The notes under the pieces: generated by a model
Seen by the model: the letters and a program-made list of their open reading frames with translations, nothing else
Databases searched by the model: none
Told to the model about the DNA's origin: nothing
Translations under genes and position numbers: made by a program
Shown: piece by piece, positions 1 through 11,030 of the stretch
How positions within the stretch are numbered: the first letter of the stretch is position 1
Layout of the letters: the number at the start of each line of letters is the position of its first letter
Origin: Gari tellinella
Lineage: Eukaryota > Mollusca > Bivalvia > Cardiida > Psammobiidae
Reading direction: 5' to 3'
Length of the DNA: 64,000 nucleotides
Assembly (NCBI GenBank): GCA_922989275.2
Contig: OV277867.1
Location: 9,362,001 to 9,426,000, forward strand

Positions 1-34
1 GAATTGTCCATTAAAAGTTTCAGGGGTGAATGAG
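1..34 (-). mobile_element. family C MITE, one end only
   Basis: GAATTGTCCATTAAAAG...CAGGGGTGAATGAG before TTAA; cut by the window edge. Confidence 0.7.
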
Positions 35-138
35 TTAAGGGAAACTGGGAAGGCTAACATTTAACTTCAAACTAATTTGCGCTCAAGTTATAGAAGTTCA
101 TTTTTATTGAATGACATAAATCCAGGGGTACGTCTAAA

Positions 139-195
139 CCCCCCCCCCCCCCCAAAACCTCCCCCAAACCACTCCAAACCTCTCCAAACCTGCAT
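139..195. repeat. poly-C run followed by CCAAACC repeats
   Basis: Fifteen C residues, then AACC/CCAAACC-like units. An inverted counterpart (GGTTTGGGGAGGTTTGG) lies at 771-800, so the two may be ends of one ~660-bp element that now holds a family A copy and a module-beta hairpin. Confidence 0.5.
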
Positions 196-338
196 AAATC
201 AACCCAAACTACATATTTAATCAAATAAAGCTTATAAATGGCGAATTTAAGGTAAAATAATGAAAAAGATTTTAAGTTAAAAATTAAATATACCATCTTT
301 TTCATTTCAAGGGGAGCAACTCGTACAAAACTTATATA

Positions 339-584
339 CAGTGGAGAATCTGTTATTCTTTCCCAATAAACGCGTTTACGCTAAAACTATTATTTGCAGT
401 GCAAACAGTTTGGAGCCAGATCAGACGCCGGGTAACCCGGCGTCTGATCAGGCTCAAAACTGTTTGCCACCAACATAAACAAGAATTATCAGAATTGTCC
501 AAAAGTTGTTATTTTCTACGTTTTAGTGCTTTGCGTTTGCGTACGTTTGCGTTTAAACGGGAAATAATAACAGATTCTCCACTG
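339..584 (+). mobile_element. family A MITE, full length
   Basis: TA target duplications flank 28-bp inverted ends (CAGTGGAGAATCTGTTATTC...). The plus orientation reads CCCAATAAACGCG after the left end and GTTTAAACGGG before the right end. A module-alpha hairpin with stem GACGCCGGG-TAA-CCCGGCGTC is central. The model structure applies to all family A entries below. Confidence 0.9.
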
Positions 585-626
585 TAGCTATACACAGTTG
601 CTTCTAGATGTTTTCTCATTTTCGAA

Positions 627-760
627 TAACCTGCGCCTGGTTTTGAAGACAGGTATCCACTTAAAGCAGGTTGAAAGTAAAGCAGATAGCGCATTAAGGC
701 GCATTCTGCTTTACTTTCAGCCTGTTTTAAGCTACCATCTGATAGAATATGGAAAACTTG
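627..760 (+). mobile_element. family D MITE, partial
   Basis: TTTTGAAGACAGG and a module-beta hairpin at 661-734 (TTAAAGCAGGTTGAAAG to AGCCTGTTTTAA). Confidence 0.6.
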
Positions 761-1166
761 TTTTTAAAAGTGGTTTGGGGAGGTTTGGAAAGGTTTGGGA
801 TCTTAAGACGGACATTAAAACCAGCAAAAGCTAGGAGAAAAATTTAGTTTTCTTTTTACTATTAACTTATTCTTTTTTCCATTTTATTTTCAACAAATGT
901 TTCAAATCAATAAAGCTCCTTTCTGTCAAATATTTTGTTTGTGACATTATGGGAAGGACCGAATCTAATGTTGCAATAACTTATGGCCCAATCTTTTGTT
1001 TTTATTAAACACATTTTTATGCCTGAGTGTACACATAAACTAACTGAGAAATAAACTATTATTAAACCAAACTCATATCAATAATTTTAATTTGAAAATG
1101 AAATAAAAAGCAGGTGGTATTTTAAGAAGACGATAGCTTGACCGTGGAAGGGCGTATTATTTTTAA

Positions 1167-1385
1167 CTTTATCGACGAGTATACTCGTCATTTACAAACA
1201 GTATACGTATGAATAGTACACTTGTCCTATACAAACTGTGTATATCCTGATCAGTCGGTCCTAAAGGAGCCCCCTGATCAGGGTCTGGACTCTTTGTTAT
1301 TTTGCAATAACCCTAAATAGTAACACAAGAACTAGACTAAATTGGAAAGTAGAATTATCCATTTAAAGTTTCAGGGGTGAATAAG
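1167..1385 (+). mobile_element. family C MITE
   Basis: Hairpin CGGTCCTAAAGGAGCC; ACACTTGTCCTATACAAAC left and ATTATCCATTTAAAG right. Confidence 0.75.
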
Positions 1386-1547
1386 TAAATATCTTTACCT
1401 ATACCAACACAAACACGAAGAGTAGTCAAACAGAATGGACCCAGATCAGACGCCGAGTTACTCGGCGTCTGATCTGGTTCCAATCTGTTTTCTATTATCC
1501 ATCTTCTATTTGCGAAGCTATTTTGAAATAGCGTGACTAATTTCAAT

Positions 1548-1665
1548 TGTTATATCTTTATATATAAGCATAAACTGTTTGATATAACTGCTCTTATATG
1601 TTGTATATGCTGATGTAATATGTACAAGTCAATAAAATATATGTTCTGTTCTGTTCTGTTCTGCT
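1548..1665 (+). mobile_element. retroposon 3' end with AATAAA and (TTCTG)n tail
   Basis: An AT-rich 3' region, AATAAA, then four TTCTG units. Similar tails occur at 31150-31230 and 45068-45125 in the opposite orientation. Such simple-repeat tails are typical of LINE/SINE copies of the CR1/L2 type. Confidence 0.5.
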
Positions 1666-1844
1666 AACCAATCCTCAATTAATGGTTTAGAGTTAAATAG
1701 TGTAATTATATGTATTACAGAGGATGCCTAATGGCGTGGGGGAATCATATTTCAAACAAATACAGTCATTAGCAATGCTTTATTGGTGTTTTATTGATAT
1801 GTTTTCAGCCTTATTGACTTCTTGTTTTTGTACGTGTAGCTTAA

Positions 1845-2090
1845 CCCGTTTATCGCAATATACGACTAAAGTCGACTTTTCAAACAGTTTGGATCCAGAT
1901 CAGACGCCGCGTATCGCGGCGTCTGATCAGGGTCCGAACTGTTTGACACTCGTATCGATATTTCGTAAGTCATACTACCTTTAATCTATCGTTGAAACTA
2001 TATTGCAGACAACAATATTGAAGCAGACGACAATATAGCGGTGAATGGGTAAAAACCTCATAATTAATTTGGGACTGAAAGGGTGAAACA
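1845..2090 (+). mobile_element. family B MITE, long-tail type
   Basis: Starts at TTAACCCGTTTATCGC; hairpin GACGCCGCGTATCGCGGCGTC; GCAGACGACAATATAGCGG near the right; tail AAACCTCATAATTAATTTGG before the end. Confidence 0.7.
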
Positions 2091-2116
2091 AGTAATTATG
2101 TTTGTTGTGAACTGTT

Positions 2117-2310
2117 TCACTGCCAAATGAGACATCTGATTGGATCCAGATCAAACACCGAGTAAGTCGGCGACAGATCTCTTAGAGCCAGATTGTTCGA
2201 TGCTGATGTCGATGTTTCGTGACGTAAAAGACAAGAAATTTAGAACTGAAAAGAAGAAAGAGCCAAATAACAAATGCAGACGACAGTGTTTAGCAGACGA
2301 TAAAATTGTA
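2117..2310 (+). mobile_element. family B MITE, decayed
   Basis: TTTCACTGCC start, broken hairpin, GCAGACGACAGTG. Confidence 0.5.
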
Positions 2311-2364
2311 ATGGTGGTTAATATTCAGGACAAACCCTGTTTAATTGTTAAAAAGCCCTACGTA

Positions 2365-2610
2365 CAGTGGAGAATGTGTTATTCTTTCCCAATAAACGCG
2401 TTTACGCTAAAACTATTATTTGCAGTGCAAACAGTTTGGAGCCAGATCAGATGCCGGGTAACCCGGCGTCTGATCAGGCTCCAAACTGTTTGCCACCAAG
2501 ATAAACAATAATTATCAGAATTGTCCAAAAGTTGTTCTTTTCTGCGTTTTAGTGTTTTGCGTTTGCGTACGTTTGCGTTTAAACGGGAAAGAATAACAGA
2601 TTCTCCACTG
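2365..2610 (+). mobile_element. family A MITE, full length
   Basis: TA on both sides. One stem change (GATGCCGGG) creates a G-T pair in the hairpin. Confidence 0.9.
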
Positions 2611-2668
2611 TATATACTTTTAATGTTTTACCCTTTCAAATGTTGAAATTTATATCGTTGCTAAAAAT

Positions 2669-2840
2669 GTCGTCTGCTTTGATCCTTCTCTGCCATGACG
2701 TCACCTGCTTTAAATGATTGTCGTCTGCTATTATTTCTTAAATCTAAATTTGAGGTGATTTTACTGACATGTAAGACATATTGAAATGAGTGTCAAACAA
2801 TCTAGACCCTGATCAGACGCAACGTTATTCCTCTCACCAC
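2669..2840 (-). mobile_element. family B MITE, right part lost
   Basis: GTCGTCTGC repeats around CTGCCATGACGTCACCTG; half hairpin. Confidence 0.5.
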
Positions 2841-2959
2841 AATGAGAAACTAAAGCTGACCTTGCAAACAGTTTGGATCCAGATCTGACACCGCATGACC
2901 CGGCGTCAGATCAAGACCAAAACCTTTTGGTGCTCGTATCAATATATAGTCGATACTCG

Positions 2960-3085
2960 ATTCTTCGAACTCGGGTTAATTCGATTATTCCCGTATTTCA
3001 GAGTTAAAACGTGGCTGAGCCTCGTTTTTACTTTGAAATACGTGTATGTTCGACTTAAGCGAGATAGAATTATCTAAATATAACT
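2960..3085. mobile_element. family J MITE, decayed
   Basis: CCCGTATTTCAGAGTTAAAAC and its inverted partner ACTTTGAAATACG. Confidence 0.55.
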
Positions 3086-3111
3086 CATGAAATACTGGTA
3101 TGATTGATTAA

Positions 3112-3321
3112 CCCCCTTCACTGCCTTACCCCGAGTACACTAGTTATTTGAAAAACAGTTTGGATCCTGATCAGACGCCGCGTAACGCGGCGTCTGATCA
3201 GGGTCCAAACTGTTTTACACTCATTTCAATATTTCATAAGTCAAAATAACTAAATATTTAATTTGAGAAATAAAAGCAGACGACAATTGTTTCAAATTGA
3301 TGACGTCACGGCAGTGAAGGG
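3112..3321 (+). mobile_element. family B MITE, reference copy
   Basis: TTAA-flanked; CCCCTTCACTGCC and GGCAGTGAAGGGG are perfect inverted ends. Central hairpin GGATCCTGATCAGACGCCG with its partner. GCAGACGACAATTG and ATGACGTCACGG precede the right end. Confidence 0.9.
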
Positions 3322-3394
3322 GTTACAGCGAGTTCGAAGTAGAGATCTATTAAGTTTCGACTGTATCTTCAGTAATAAAGTTGATGATATTTAA

Positions 3395-3639
3395 AACCCT
3401 TTGAACCCTAGTCCCGCCTATAGGCGTCCTTTTCAAACAGTGTACATGTGAGTAGTACACTTGTCCTATGCAAACAGTGAAGACCCAGATCAGAGGGCTC
3501 CGAAAGGAGCCCTCTGATCAGGGTCTTCACTGTTTGTTAGAATGCCAAACATTGACAAAAACAACCCTTAAAAGTCAGAAATGGACTAGACTAAAATGGA
3601 AAGTGGAATTGTCCATTTAAAGTTTTAGGGAGGAAAGAG
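3395..3639 (+). mobile_element. family C MITE, reference copy
   Basis: TTAA both sides. Left AACCCTAGTCCCGCC, then ACACTTGTCC, a perfect hairpin GATCAGAGGGCTCC-GAAA-GGAGCCCTCTGATC and right AGTGGAATTGTCCATTTAAAG. Confidence 0.9.
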
Positions 3640-4021
3640 TTAATTAATCTGCCAAAGGGTAAACGCAAACGCTACAGTTTGACAATAAGATAATCCTCGT
3701 CTGCCGCAAAATTGTTGTCTGACATAGATAATTTGATTTTCTTTTAGTTTTCGTTGAATTAAGACACATGCCACATTTTTTGGATCTTGATCAAACACCA
3801 AATCGGTTGATGTCTGGTTTGGATCAAAACTGTACCAATCAAAATACTATACCTGTTAACTAAAGGCCAAGCATTTAATTAGAGTGAAATGGCGCCTTCA
3901 TGGATAATTCTAAAATAACAAAATAATCAACTATACATCCCCACCATTCACCTTCTTATCGACGTCTATTTCAAAAAAGTATAATATCAATAAAACAAAC
4001 AAGTATAACTTTGATTCATTT
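3640..4021. other. unassigned stretch before the minisatellite
   Basis: Holds GTCGTCTGCC-like motifs and a decayed alpha hairpin (TTGGATCTTGATCAAACACC). No coding seen. Confidence 0.4.
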
Positions 4022-6335
4022 TCACATGCTTCATTAGACGCCTTTAACATAAACATGTTTCATACAAACGCATTTCATACAGACGCCTCTCACATAAACA
4101 TGCTTCATACATGTATAAACATATTTCATACAGATGTCAGTTATGTAATCATACTTCATATAAAAGTATTTCATACAGACGTCAGTCGTGTAAAGATGCT
4201 TCATTTAAACATATTAATACAGACGTCAGTCATATCAACGTATAATACAGACGTCAGTCATATCAACGTATAATACAGACGTCAGTCATATCAACATGCT
4301 TCGTATGAGCGTATTTCATACAGATACCAGTCATATAAACATGCTTCCTATAAATATATTTAATACAGACGTCAGGTATGTAAACATGATTTATATAAAT
4401 AAATTTCATACCGACGTCAGTTATGTAAACATGCTTCATATTAAAATACTTTTTTCAGACGTAAGTTATGTAAACATACTTCATATAAACATATTTCATA
4501 CAAACATCAGCCATGTAAACATGCTTCATATGAGCATGTTTTTTTAAATATATTTCATAAGGACGTCAGTTTTGTTAACATGCTTCATATAAACATTTTT
4601 TCATACAGACGTCAGTCATATAAACATGCTTCATTTGAACATATTAATACAGACGTCAGTGATGTAAACATGCTTCAAATGAATGTATTTCATACAGACG
4701 TTAGTTATGTAAACATGCATCATTTGAACATATTTCATACAGACGTCAGTTATGTAAACATGCTTCATATAAATGTTTTTCATACGGACGTCAGTCATAT
4801 AAACATGCTTTATTTAGAAATATTCCATACAGACGTCAGTCATATAAGCATGATTCATATAAACATATTGATAAGACGTCAGTTAAGTTAACATGCATAA
4901 TTTAAACATATTTCATACAGACGTCAGTTATGTAAACATGCTTCATATAAATGTTTTTCATACGGACGTCAGTTATATAAACATGCTTTATTTAAACATA
5001 TTTCATACAGACGTCAGTCATATAAACATGCTTCATTTCAACATATTAATACAGACGTCAGTCATATAAACATGCTTCATATGAACGTATTTCATACAAA
5101 CGCCGGTCATATAAACATGCTTCATATAAACATATTTCGAACGGACGTCAGTCATATAAACATTTTTCATACAGACGTCAGTCATGTAAACAGGCTTCAT
5201 ATAAACATATTTCATACAGACGTCAGTTTTGTAAACATGATTCATTTAAACATATTTCTTACAGACGTCAATTATGTAAACATGCATCATATAAATAAAA
5301 ACTTCAGTCATATAAACATTCCTCATATGAACGTATTTCATACAGATGTCAGTCATATAAACAATATTCATTTTAACATATTTCAAACAGACGTCAGTAA
5401 TGTCAACATGCTTCATATTTAAACATATTTCATACAGACGTCAGTCATATAAACATGCTTCATATGAACGTATTTCATACAGTCGTCAGTCATGTAAACA
5501 TGTCTCGTATAAATATATTTCATAAGTCGTCAGTTATGTAAACACGATTCATATGAACGCATTTCATACAGATGTCAGCCATATAAACATGCTTCCTATA
5601 AATATATTTAATACCGACGTCAGTTATGTAAACATGCTTCATATCAAAATGCTTTTTATGAACATGTTCCTTCAAATATATTTCATACAGACGTCAGTTT
5701 TGTTAACATGCATCATTTAAACATATTTCATACAGACGTCAGTTATGTAAACATGCTTCATATAAATGTTTTTCCTACGAACGTCAGTCATATAAACATG
5801 CTTTATTTAAATATATTTCATACAGACGTCAGTCATATAAGCATGCTTCATATGATCGTATTAAAACAGACGTCAGTTATGTAAACATGCATCATTTAAA
5901 CATATTTCATACAGACGTCAGTTATGTAAACATGCTTCATATAAATGTTTTTCATACGAACGTCAGTCATATAAACATGCTTTATTTAAACATATTTCAT
6001 ACAGACGTCAGTCATATAAGCATGCTTCATATGATCGTATTAAAACAGACGTCAGTCATATAAACATGCTTCAGATAAACATATTACATACGGACGTCGG
6101 TCATATAAACATGCTTCATACAAATGTTTTTCACAAAGACGTCAGTCATATAAACATGCCTCATACGAACATGCTTCCTATAAATATATTTCATACCGAC
6201 GTCAGTTGTGTTAACATGTTTCACAGAACATATTTCATACGACGTCAGTCATGTCATCATGTTTTATATAAACATTTTCATACAGACGTCAGTTATGTTA
6301 ACATACCTCATATAAACATTTTTATACAGAAATAA
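4022..6335. repeat. 45-bp minisatellite, about 50 copies
   Basis: Tandem units of about 45 bases built around CATACAGACGTCAGT, then CATATAAACATGCTTCAT, then ATAAACATATTT. Each unit carries the palindrome GACGTC. Units vary at several positions (CATACGGACG, GTTATGTAAAC versus GTCATATAAAC, CTTCATATGAACGT) and blocks of variants recur, which suggests duplication of multi-unit segments. Because 45 is a multiple of three, stretches stay open on both strands and give 15-residue repeats such as FHTDVSYVNMLHINI. The frames are broken repeatedly and no start or splice context exists, so I treat it as non-coding. Confidence 0.95.
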
Positions 6336-6494
6336 TTAGGTGCCGCAATATCGAGAAATAAAACAGTGGGTTTACAGGCGATGAACCTTTTGTCTTCAAT
6401 ATCTACAAACGCACAATTTGATGACAACTTTACCTGTTTTCTTACAAAAGACGACATTACTTACTTATTGTGCTTTATGCCTGAGGCAGTTTAA

Positions 6495-6729
6495 CTCAAT
6501 CTCTCCCGAAACATCAAATAGATGATTTCGATTTCAAATTAGATCGATTTCTTTTTTTTCTTTTAACTATTTATAGGTTTCAAGCAAATATATTACAAAC
6601 TGACAAACAGTGCAGATCATGATCATACGGAGCCCTTTTAACTGGGTCTACACTATTCACATAGAACACATGTACTGTTCACCAGTACTGTTTGTAAATG
6701 GCGGGTATACGCGTCATTAGGCGTATATA
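6495..6729 (-). mobile_element. family C MITE, diverged
   Basis: CTCAATCTCTCCCGAAAC start; stem partly lost. Confidence 0.6.
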
Positions 6730-6737
6730 GATGGGTA

Positions 6738-6983
6738 CAGTGGAGAATGTGTTATTCTTTCCCAATAAACGCGTTTACGCTAAAACTATTATTTGCAGTG
6801 CAAACAGTTTGGAGCCAGATCAGACGCCGGGTAACCCGGCGTCTGATCAGGCTCCAAACTGTTTGCCACCAAGATAAAGATGAATTATCAGAATTGGCAA
6901 AACGTTGTACTTTTCTACGTTTTAGTGTTTTGCGTTTGCGTACGTTTGCGTTTAAACGGGAAAGAATAACATATTCTCCACTG
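6738..6983 (+). mobile_element. family A MITE, full length
   Basis: AATGTGTTATTC subfamily end; inserted beside the end of a diverged family C copy. Confidence 0.9.
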
Positions 6984-7146
6984 TAAATTCTTCATACAGA
7001 CTGAAAGTAGAAAAGATAGTTCCGAAAAGAACTTTCTTCTTTAGTTTATTTCTGCTTATAGCGGACAACTGATTCCCTTTTTGGCAATTGAAGCTACTGG
7101 GAGAAAGGTTAAACACCGGAAGCTGTTATTATTTTGAATGGTCATA

Positions 7147-7396
7147 CAGTGGAGAACGTTATTCTTTCCAAGAAAATGCGTTAACGCTAACACTATATTT
7201 ATATTGCAAACAATTTGGCGTCAGATCAGACGCCGGGTAACCCGGCGTCTGATCTAACGCCAAACTGTTTGTCCCTCCACATATTATTTAGATGAAAAGT
7301 CAGGCATACCCACAAGTTGTCATTTCCTATATCATATTGCAATGCTTTTGCGTTTCGTTTGCGTTTAAACGGGAAAGAATAACGTCTTCTCCACTG
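7147..7396 (+). mobile_element. family A MITE, diverged
   Basis: The hairpin flanks differ (TTTGGCGTCAGATCAGACGC and its partner GATCTAACGCCAAA), yet the stem still pairs. The two sides changed together. Confidence 0.85.
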
Positions 7397-7429
7397 CACT
7401 GTTCATTCCAGTGGATCGTAAACCGTTTC

Positions 7430-7935
7430 ATTTACAAATTTAACCGTCCGCTTTAACAATTTCTCTGTAAGAATAGCGTCTGCATTCACTTTCGTCTGCA
7501 ATTTTATGCCAAATTCAGTTTGTTGAGTTCTGACTTCAAATTTAACAAAATCTCTTGTTATGTTAGTTTCAGAACGAAAAAGAAAACGTTTGCAAAACAG
7601 TTTTGATCCTAATCATAAACCGTCTGTTGGCAAATTCGACTTTAGTCGTCGTGGCGGTTAAAGGGTTGAATAAATTAAACCGACCCCTATCAAAAACAAG
7701 TTAAACATAATGACTATTTATTCATTTGCCTAGAGCTATGCGCGACATGACAAAATTTGCAAATAGTTTGGAACCAGATCAGAAGTAACCGTCGCGTATG
7801 ATCAGGATCCAAACGGTTTGACACGTGTACTTTGGTTACAAAGTTAGAAATGAATCAATGAATTGAAGATGTTAAAATTGCAGACGACAACTCGCAATTA
7901 TGAAGCAGACGATCGTGCTGCAGGGGAAGTTATAA
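7430..7935. repeat. two decayed family B copies
   Basis: Half hairpins at 7593-7660 and 7758-7822 and a pair of GCAGACGA motifs near 7890-7910; ends not definable. No coding seen. Confidence 0.4.
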
Positions 7936-8389
7936 CATATAACCTAATCAAAGTACTGTAGTACTGCAGGCTCGGACTTTCAGTTTAATGTAGAATAAAG
8001 TAATGCAGAAAGCTAATTATGGAGTTTCTGCATTACCATTGCCATGCATTAAGCAGAAACCTGCAGCGCTTAAAGACCCTAAAGAATTTTGTAATGTGCA
8101 TGTCTTATAATGCATCGTCTGCTATGACTACTAGGTGAATGTTTATTACAAGGGAGTAAATGTGGTGTTTAAATCACCACAGGTACAGACTCAGGATCCT
8201 GAGTTTAACTCAGTGCTGCTACAACACGGTTTATTTGATAGTGACGTATCCAGCAACTGAAGCTCCGTTAGATAGCATATGTAAACCCCGTATGACAGGA
8301 TTTGTTTGTAGGGGGAGCTAGACTCGCACCAATATTTTTCTTAAGGATTCGATATAGGCTCTCCGAGCCAAAAATATAACCCTAATATA
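7936..8389. other. unassigned stretch with two small hairpins
   Basis: A beta-like hairpin (GTAATGCAGAAAGC, GTTTCTGCATTACC) near 8010-8035 and the palindromes GTGGTGTTTAAATCACCAC and CTCAGGATCCTGAG near 8165-8210. No coding seen. Confidence 0.4.
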
Positions 8390-8868
8390 CAGTGGAGAAT
8401 ACGTTGTTCTTTCCCGTTTAAACGCAAACGAAACGCAAACACATAGCAATACATTATAGAAAATAACAGCTCTTTGAAATTCCTGACGATTTATTTTAAT
8501 TGAGTGGCAGCCAGTTTTGAACCTGATCAGACCCCGGGTTACCCTGCGTCTGATCTGGCTCCAAACAGTTTGCACGGGAAATAACAATTATAGAGTAAAC
8601 GCTACATTGTATTATAGGATCGTCTGCTGTTTTTCTCAAATTACATATTCGACATTTTGACAGAAAAATACTTGATGATGAGTTCAAACAGCTTGAATCC
8701 AGATCAGACGCCGTGTAACGCGGCGTCTGATCTGGATTCAAGCTGTTTGTAAATGTAAACCAATTTTCCCTCTCTATAACGACTCCCTCCGTACAACGCA
8801 CACAATCAGTGTCTCCCATTGGTTGTCGTTGTAGAGAGAGAGGGAACGCTGTAATTTCTTCTCCACTG
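8390..8868 (-). mobile_element. family A MITE split by a family E copy
   Basis: The left 220 bases and the last ~16 (TTCTTCTCCACTG) are family A; 8611-8851 is truncated family E. Confidence 0.8.
8611..8851 (-). mobile_element. family E MITE, truncated, nested in family A
   Basis: Perfect hairpin GAATCCAGATCAGACGCCG / CGGCGTCTGATCTGGATTC; terminal GTTGTAGAGAGAGAGGGAAC. Confidence 0.8.
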
Positions 8869-8902
8869 TAATATCATTTACAAAACGTAAGGAATCATAG
8901 TA

Positions 8903-9231
8903 CAGCGTTCCCTCTCTACAACGACACCCAATGGGAGATACCGATCGTGTGCGTTGTTCAGTGGGAGTCGTTGTAGGGAGAGAATCTGAGTACATTTGCA
9001 AACAGCTTGATTCCAGATCTGGAGTCAAGCTGTTTATCGCTCGTCAATAAGTTTTTTCTGTCAAAATGTCCAATATGTAACTTTGAGAAAATCAGCAGAC
9101 GACAACTTTAAGCAGACGATATTGCAGCAGTAAAAACGTTAGACATAATTGACCTGTCTAGGGTTTTGCGACAAGGGTCGTTGTAAGGAGGGAGTCGTTG
9201 TTGGGAGGGCCGTTGTAGGGAGGGAACACTG
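8903..9231 (+). mobile_element. family E MITE, near full length
   Basis: TA-flanked ends CAGCGTTCCCTCTCTACAAC and GTTGTAGGGAGGGAACACTG. The interior has GTCGTTGTTGGGAGGG and two GCAGACGA motifs, as in family B. The hairpin stem is shortened to GATTCCAGATCTGGAGTC. Confidence 0.85.
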
Positions 9232-9285
9232 TATAGCTCAATGCTTTTAAATAATGCCTAACTAGTGTAAGGTTCTGGTAAATTA

Positions 9286-9611
9286 CAGCGTTTCCTCTCT
9301 ACAACGACATCCGATGTGAGACGAAAAATGTGTTCGTTGTTCGGAGGGAGTCGTTAAAGGGAGAGAAACAGGTTTTCATTTGCAAACAGCTTAAATCCAG
9401 ATCATACGCCGCGTAACGCGATATTAAGTTTGTTCTGTCAAAATGTCAATTATGTAACTTTGAGAAAAACAGAAGACGACAAATTCATATAAGCAGACGG
9501 TATTACAGCCCTAAAAGCGTTAGACATAATGATCATGTTTAGGGAACAGCGGCAAGGGTCGTTGTAAGGAGGGAGTCGTTGTTGGGAGGGCCATTGTAGA
9601 GAGGGAACGCT
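9286..9611 (+). mobile_element. family E MITE, right hairpin arm lost
   Basis: CATACGCCGCGTAACGCGAT jumps from the loop to ATTAAGTTTG. Confidence 0.8.
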
Positions 9612-9914
9612 ACAAACTCGTTTTCCTGAGGAAAAAATCACATGATCAACACGTTTAGTATTAAAGTATTCTTAATTCTTATAAAGGAAAACTCTATATA
9701 GGAGTCGATAATTAGAAGCTAACCCGGCACGGTGGTATGATTTGAAACCAATCTGTCTGAAAATACATTTCCTTACAGTTTTTGCACGTTAAGGTTAAAA
9801 TCTCATTGTTATGCATATACCATTCACGAATTAATAAGGAGCTTTCGCCCAACTTATTGTGGGTGGTAGCATTACGTTGCTCCGAGACAAACCAAAAGAC
9901 AGTCAATGAGAGAG

Positions 9915-10170
9915 ACAAACACCAAGAGAGAGAGAGAGAGAGAAAGAGAGAGATAGACAGAGAGAGACAGAGACAGAGAGACAGGGAGACAGAGAGACAG
10001 ATAGACAGAGACAGACAGACAGACAGAGAGACAGACACAGAGAGACAGAGAGAGAGAGAGAGAGAGATAAACAGACAGACAGATAGACAGACAGTCAGAG
10101 AGCGACATACAGTGAGAGACAGACCGATATGTGAGATGGGCGGACAGACAGAGATAGAGAGAGACATACT
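9915..10170. repeat. GA / GACA microsatellite
   Basis: Imperfect (GA)n mixed with (GACA)n and (GATA) units for about 250 bases. The open frames through it ([10 protein letters not shown] on +, [11 protein letters not shown] on -) are artefacts of the repeat. Confidence 0.95.
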
Positions 10171-10648
10171 TAGACAGAGAGACAGGCAGTGAGACAGACA
10201 GAGACCCAGATTCAATCTCAAAGTTTAAGCAAACAGGATGATTTATAGCTTTACATCTGGTCAGATTTATCGCACCTTGTACATGTTATTCCCATACGTA
10301 CGAGGGGCAGGCAATATTGACGCATTCTTCTACGGGTATGTGTTGACAGGCCGTCTTCCTTGCTATCACCCCAAACATGTTAAAACCCTTCGCCCGTTAG
10401 TCGCCACTTAACTAGAGTTTGCAAAAATGAAGTTCAAATAGTTTGGATCCTAATCAGCTTAAAAATAAAGAGGAAGGGAGATGAGTGAGTGTTAATCAAA
10501 TAAAGAGATTTCTGATTTGCTTTTATCTTGCATTCAGCGGCCAAGGTACACGCATTTTAAACACTGTAAACAGGCATTCTCGTGAGCGTTCGTATATTAA
10601 ATAGCAGGTGTATATTGTAGATGTACGTATTATCATATCTGTGTTTAG

Positions 10649-10699
10649 CACTACTCTAAAACCATTTGATTATCTGGAGTGGATCAATCGGCTTTCAAA
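10649..10699 (+). CDS. possible 51-bp exon
   Basis: A stretch flanked by CTGTGTTTAG and GTAAGT. In one frame it is open as TTLKPFDYLEWINRLS, entering with one base and leaving with two. The donor is a perfect consensus and the segment is not part of any repeat family recognised here. The phase does not fit directly to the exon at 19177, so it would need an intermediate exon or another gene. Short open stretches arise by chance, so confidence is low. Confidence 0.2.
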
Positions 10700-10862
10700 G
10701 TAAGTACAATTTAGTAAAAACTGTAGAAGTAATAGTTTTCTATATACGCAATTACCAATGCAGAGCAATAACGTGGAAATAACGGGTATTCTATAACAGA
10801 ATTCCAGATCGCTCAAGTCGAACTTACACGTATACAGTACTGAACCTTATTAAATTAACAAT

Positions 10863-10917
10863 TTTTGCGATTCGCTTGCAATTCGCTTGCAATTCGATGG
10901 CAATTCGCTTGCGATTC
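10863..10917. repeat. short tandem repeat, unit GCTTGCAATTC
   Basis: Four to five imperfect 11-12-base units (TTCGCTTGCAA, TTCGATGGCAA). Confidence 0.7.
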
Positions 10918-11030
10918 AAGATACTAACTTTACCCTCGGGTAAGTTTTCTTGAATGGTTTATCTCACAAATGTTCGCAAATATGCCTTCGATTATTTTTT
11001 CGATTCCATTTTCGTCACTCGATATTAAGC

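Larger units (their letters stand above)
10220..10960. other. low-repeat stretch
   Basis: Apart from the possible exon at 10649 and the short tandem repeat at 10863, I see nothing assignable. Confidence 0.4.

Noticed and set aside
4055..5422. Repeat protein FHTDVSHINMLHINI on the + strand
   Set aside because: The 45-bp period alone explains the open frames; stops recur and the minus strand is equally open.
4022..6335. CRISPR array
   Set aside because: Period 45 with no unique spacers; the DNA is eukaryotic.
9712..10221. Ser/Leu/Cys-rich and Arg/Glu/Asp-rich frames up to 169 residues
   Set aside because: Translation of the GA/GACA microsatellite on both strands.
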